Shown here piece by piece: positions 15,301 through 17,686 of a stretch of 17,686 nucleotides of DNA. How positions within the stretch are numbered: position 1 is the first letter of the stretch; every line of letters starts with the position of its first letter. The stretch is from Gonium pectorale (lineage: Eukaryota > Chlorophyta > Chlorophyceae > Chlamydomonadales > Volvocaceae), in the NCBI GenBank assembly GCA_001584585.1, contig LSYV01000063.1:562615-580300 (forward strand), written 5' to 3'. The notes under the pieces are model-generated. The model was not told where the DNA came from, searched no databases, and saw nothing but the letters and a program-made list of their open reading frames with translations. The translations under genes and the position numbers were made by a program.

Positions 15301-17397
15301 GTCGGGGCCAACGAGCTGTCGCAACGGCCCTTGTCATCGGAAGTTGGGTTGTAGCGGTTGGTCGGGGTCGCGACGTTTCTGCGTCGTGTCCTTTCGGAGG
15401 TATTCACAAGCAGCCCGGACGGACGCACAGACCGGGTATTCCAAGGATGGCTTGGGTGCACATGCTGTTCTTCCCACTTCGTCCCCATGCTTGGCCCCCT
15501 TCTCATAGGCCTGACAAACATCCTGCTGGCGGCCTTCGTGCGTGGCGTGACGCCCGACGCGCAGTTCCTGCAGGTGGGAGGCGAGGGGGGTGTCCGTCTG
15601 GACCTGGGTTTCCTCCAACCGCCACAACCGCCGCAACCGCATCCGCGCGAGGTGCCATCAGTGTGGGCGTACGCCTTCCAACCCCCACGCCCGTGTTCCA
15701 CCATAACCTCGACCCGGTGTATTAAGGCGAGACAAATGGCGTATGGCCGAAAGGCAAAAGCTTAACTCGGCCGCCTGTCGATTGGGGACGGAGCGGACTG
15801 TCGGGAGAGCCCTTTGCGCCTTCCAACGGGCCCTTGCGCGCAGAAGCACGCCACTAGCCGTGCCGCCCTACCCTATGTCCGAATCCTGATCTCGTCATGT
15901 GTTTGGGAAGTTTCGTAAGATGGGAGGGGTTTCCGCCCGCAGTCGCAACCACAGCCGTGCGAGGTGGCATCCACACGGGTATTCGCCTCCTGCAAACGCG
16001 TCTCTCCAAACCCCAAACCCAACGCGCAGCCTCTCCGAAGCCCCCGACCGGCCGCCTGGCCGGCCGGCCGGTCCTTGACAATCAAAACCCCGCGCGGCCC
16101 TCCGCGGCCCTCCGCAGGTGACGCCCTGAGCACGCATACCCCAAACCCCTCGATACCCACCAAAAACAGCACATCCCGCAATTGCGACAACCCTGCCCGC
16201 CCCCCCCCCACCACACACACCCCGAAACCCAACCCACCGCGCCCGAAACGGGCGAACCAACCGAACCAGCTCTGTTTCTCCCCCCCCCCCCGCCCCCCCG
16301 AAACCCACCGCGCCCGCAGGCCCTCCGCGCCCGTGGCCTGATCGACGAGCACTGCTGGGCCGCTAGCGAGCTGTTCGACGCCAACGGCAGCGACCTGCCC
16401 GGCCAGGTGGGTTGGCGGGCGCTTGCAGTTGGCGGCGGTGGTTGAAGTCGGCGGTTGACGATTTATCGCGGTTGGTGGATGGCGCTTGAGCAGGCTTCAG
16501 CGCGAACTTTGGCACTGTTGGGTGGTGCCTGGTACCTGGGTATGGGATGGACCGGCATAACACATCCCAACCGTCAACTGTCAACTGCCACAGGACCTGC
16601 CGTTCGGCCTGGCCAAGATGATCCAGTTCGGGATCCAGAACGCCGTACTCGAGTGCGACCTGGCGGCGCCGTACATCAACTGGAACAAGTGAGCGGCGGC
16701 GGCGGCGGCGTTGGCGTTCGGGCTTATCGGTGTCTGGGGAGCTATTGAGCGACCGGGGTGCGTTTGACTGGCGTGACCTCGAAAACCCGTTTGAGGCGTT
16801 TTGAGGCGAAGGGGGGCTGGCTTGCTTGGTTATTGGGACCGGGTGAGCGGTGTCGGTTTGCGATTTGCTGCTCGGTTGGTCCTGTGTGTTTGACTGGAGC
16901 CTTGTTTGGGCGTGTGAAGGCAATTGAGGGCGCGGGGACGGCGGGAGCGCGGCCGGCGCTCATGGGAGGGGGTCGGAGTTTTGATGATGATGATGATGTG
17001 TGTGGGTGGGGTGGGGGGTGTCGGGGGGGATGGGTGTGTCGCGGAAGGGGGGGGGGGTCGCGGGGGGGGTCGGCGAGGCGAGCTGAGAAGGGGGGGGGTG
17101 AGGTACAGGTGGGATACAAGGGGTGGTGCCAGATGGTGCTGCATCCGACAAAGGACTGGGGGAGCTGGGAAGGAGGCGATGGGAGGAGGGGGGAGGGGGA
17201 GGGCGACCCTGCCCGTGGACCGTGCCCAATGACCCATGTTGGTACCAGCTCCGTGCCCTGATGGGGCCTTACCCGCCCTCCCACCCCTCCCCCTGGGAAC
17301 CACATCAGCCCCTGACACCCGCCCCGCCCCCGCCCCACCCCGCCCCACGCAGGTATACGATTGGCGACTTCTGCGCGCTGCTGGAGTCGCGCTGCCG
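14958..17397 (+). CDS. Uncharacterised helical protein, five exons, 3' partial
   Basis: Five exons join in one frame to give at least 211 residues. The start is MKGVFNKLGGSLRRGPS, a short basic, Ser/Gly-rich leader. Residues about 45-70 form a charged coiled coil (VEAQVAKLRIALEEKKKREA). After that the protein is predicted mainly helical: DATLVECLSSGFESVDDK, LTNILLAAFVRGV, GLIDEHCWAASELFDANG, LAKMIQFGIQNAVLECDL and YTIGDFCALLESRCR. Third positions are strongly G/C. Splice phases are 1, 0, 0 and 2, and all introns are GT-AG. I do not recognise the family; a cytoplasmic or organellar scaffold-type protein is possible, and no enzyme motif is visible. If the last donor is unused, the frame ends at TGA 17429-17431 (222 residues), but no TGTAA follows, so the gene probably continues beyond the window. 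Confidence 0.7.
15509..15573 (+). CDS. Right-hand gene exon 2
   Basis: 65 nt after CATAG. It encodes LTNILLAAFVRGVTPDAQFL plus Q, a helix and turn, and ends in phase 0 at CAG before GTGGGA. Confidence 0.7.
15574..16319 (+). other. Intron 2 of the right-hand gene, with internal repeat
   Basis: 746 nt. It carries two ungapped 44-bp copies (15633-15676 and 15945-15988, 32 of 44 identical) and poly-C runs near the acceptor. No exon is recognised in it. Confidence 0.6.
16320..16406 (+). CDS. Right-hand gene exon 3
   Basis: 87 nt, phase 0-0, between CCCGCAG and GTGGGT. It encodes ALRARGLIDEHCWAASELFD then ANGSDLPGQ, with near-uniform G/C third positions. Confidence 0.78.
16594..16688 (+). CDS. 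Right-hand gene exon 4
   Basis: 95 nt between CCACAG and GTGAGC. It encodes DLPFGLAKMIQFGIQNAVLE then CDLAAPYINWN, ending in phase 2. Confidence 0.8.
16689..17352 (+). other. Intron 4 of the right-hand gene
   Basis: 664 nt, with a GATGAT microsatellite near 16982, G-runs of up to nine (17040-17100) and C-rich sequence before the acceptor. No exon is seen. Confidence 0.55.
17353..17397 (+). CDS. Right-hand gene exon 5
   Basis: The exon begins after CACGCAG; the first base completes Lys, then YTIGDFCALLESRC follows. Donor GTGTGT at 17398 (phase 2) is likely. Reading through gives RCVPGVGGMVT and a stop at 17431. Confidence 0.65.
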
Positions 17398-17686
17398 GTG
17401 TGTGCCGGGGGTGGGCGGTATGGTGACGTGATGCACGTGCAGCATGCTCCTAGTCTCCTACCCCCCCGGGCCTCGGGTGGGGGGCCAAGCGGGCAGGCTG
17501 GCTGTCGTTTTGGGGGCCCGCCCAAAGGAAAAATGGAGGATAGCCAGGCTGCTCCGAGTTAGGCTACATGTGGACACCGATCGATTTCCCCGCCCTCCCA
17601 CCCCCCACCCCCCCGTCACATCACCCGTGACAAACCCCCGCCCCAAACCCCCGCCCCACCCGACAAGGCCGGGGTTTGCCAAACAA
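17398..17686. other. Right edge, likely intron or 3' sequence
   Basis: GC-rich sequence ending in CCCGCCCCA tracts. No convincing next exon can be assigned before the window ends. Confidence 0.35.

Noticed and set aside
15195..15704. 169-codon minus-strand ORF
   Set aside because: It is antisense to exons 1 and 2 of the right-hand gene, whose phases and codon bias are coherent.
1..17686. CRISPR array, defence system, integrase or prokaryotic operon
   Set aside because: No regularly spaced identical repeats, Cas-like proteins, ribosome binding sites or compact gene clusters are present; the repeats seen are exons, minisatellites or intron duplications.

Overview
The window looks like nuclear DNA of a volvocine or Chlamydomonas-like green alga. 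The evidence is GC-rich sequence with long G/C homopolymer tracts, short phase-consistent exons bounded by GTGAGT/GTGCGT-like donors and GCAG acceptors, and a multi-exon gene of the PMP/POMP-repeat type that is expanded in these algae. There is no bacterial gene organisation, operon, CRISPR array or convincing tRNA/rRNA. The organism assignment is inference. Almost all long open frames here are low-complexity shadows, so coding calls rest on splice phase, motif recurrence and codon bias.

Left edge (1-533, minus): a lysine-rich reading frame carries two in-frame TGA codons and runs off the window. It is probably a broken gene or mobile-element relic.

Main gene (about 812-10249, minus): a 16-exon gene for a predicted secreted, N-glycosylated, beta-helix-like protein with PMP-type repeats, at least 715 residues. 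A signal-peptide exon (10249-10146) is followed by a Gly/Pro-rich N-terminal exon, two unique exons, and then twelve small exons. Each small exon begins GGA(I/V) and contains an SGNRA or SNNTA motif, and all are phase 1-1. The repeat exons mostly alternate between two subtypes. The introns hold decayed exon copies and duplicated intron pieces, a direct record of how the gene grew. The 3' end is not clear.

Middle (10250-14957): mostly non-genic and low in complexity. It has a 39-bp tandem repeat inside a signal-peptide-like ORF (10550-10900, plus, divergent from the main gene), a GC-poorer island with a 61-codon open fragment and two perfect hairpins (11821-12190), an interspersed motif of about 30 bp in C-rich DNA (12211-13500), and G-run minisatellites (13750-14105).

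Right (14958 to beyond the window, plus): five phase-consistent exons encode an unrecognised, mainly helical protein of at least 211 residues with an N-terminal basic/Ser-rich segment and a coiled coil. No functional link between the two spliced genes can be drawn from the sequence.
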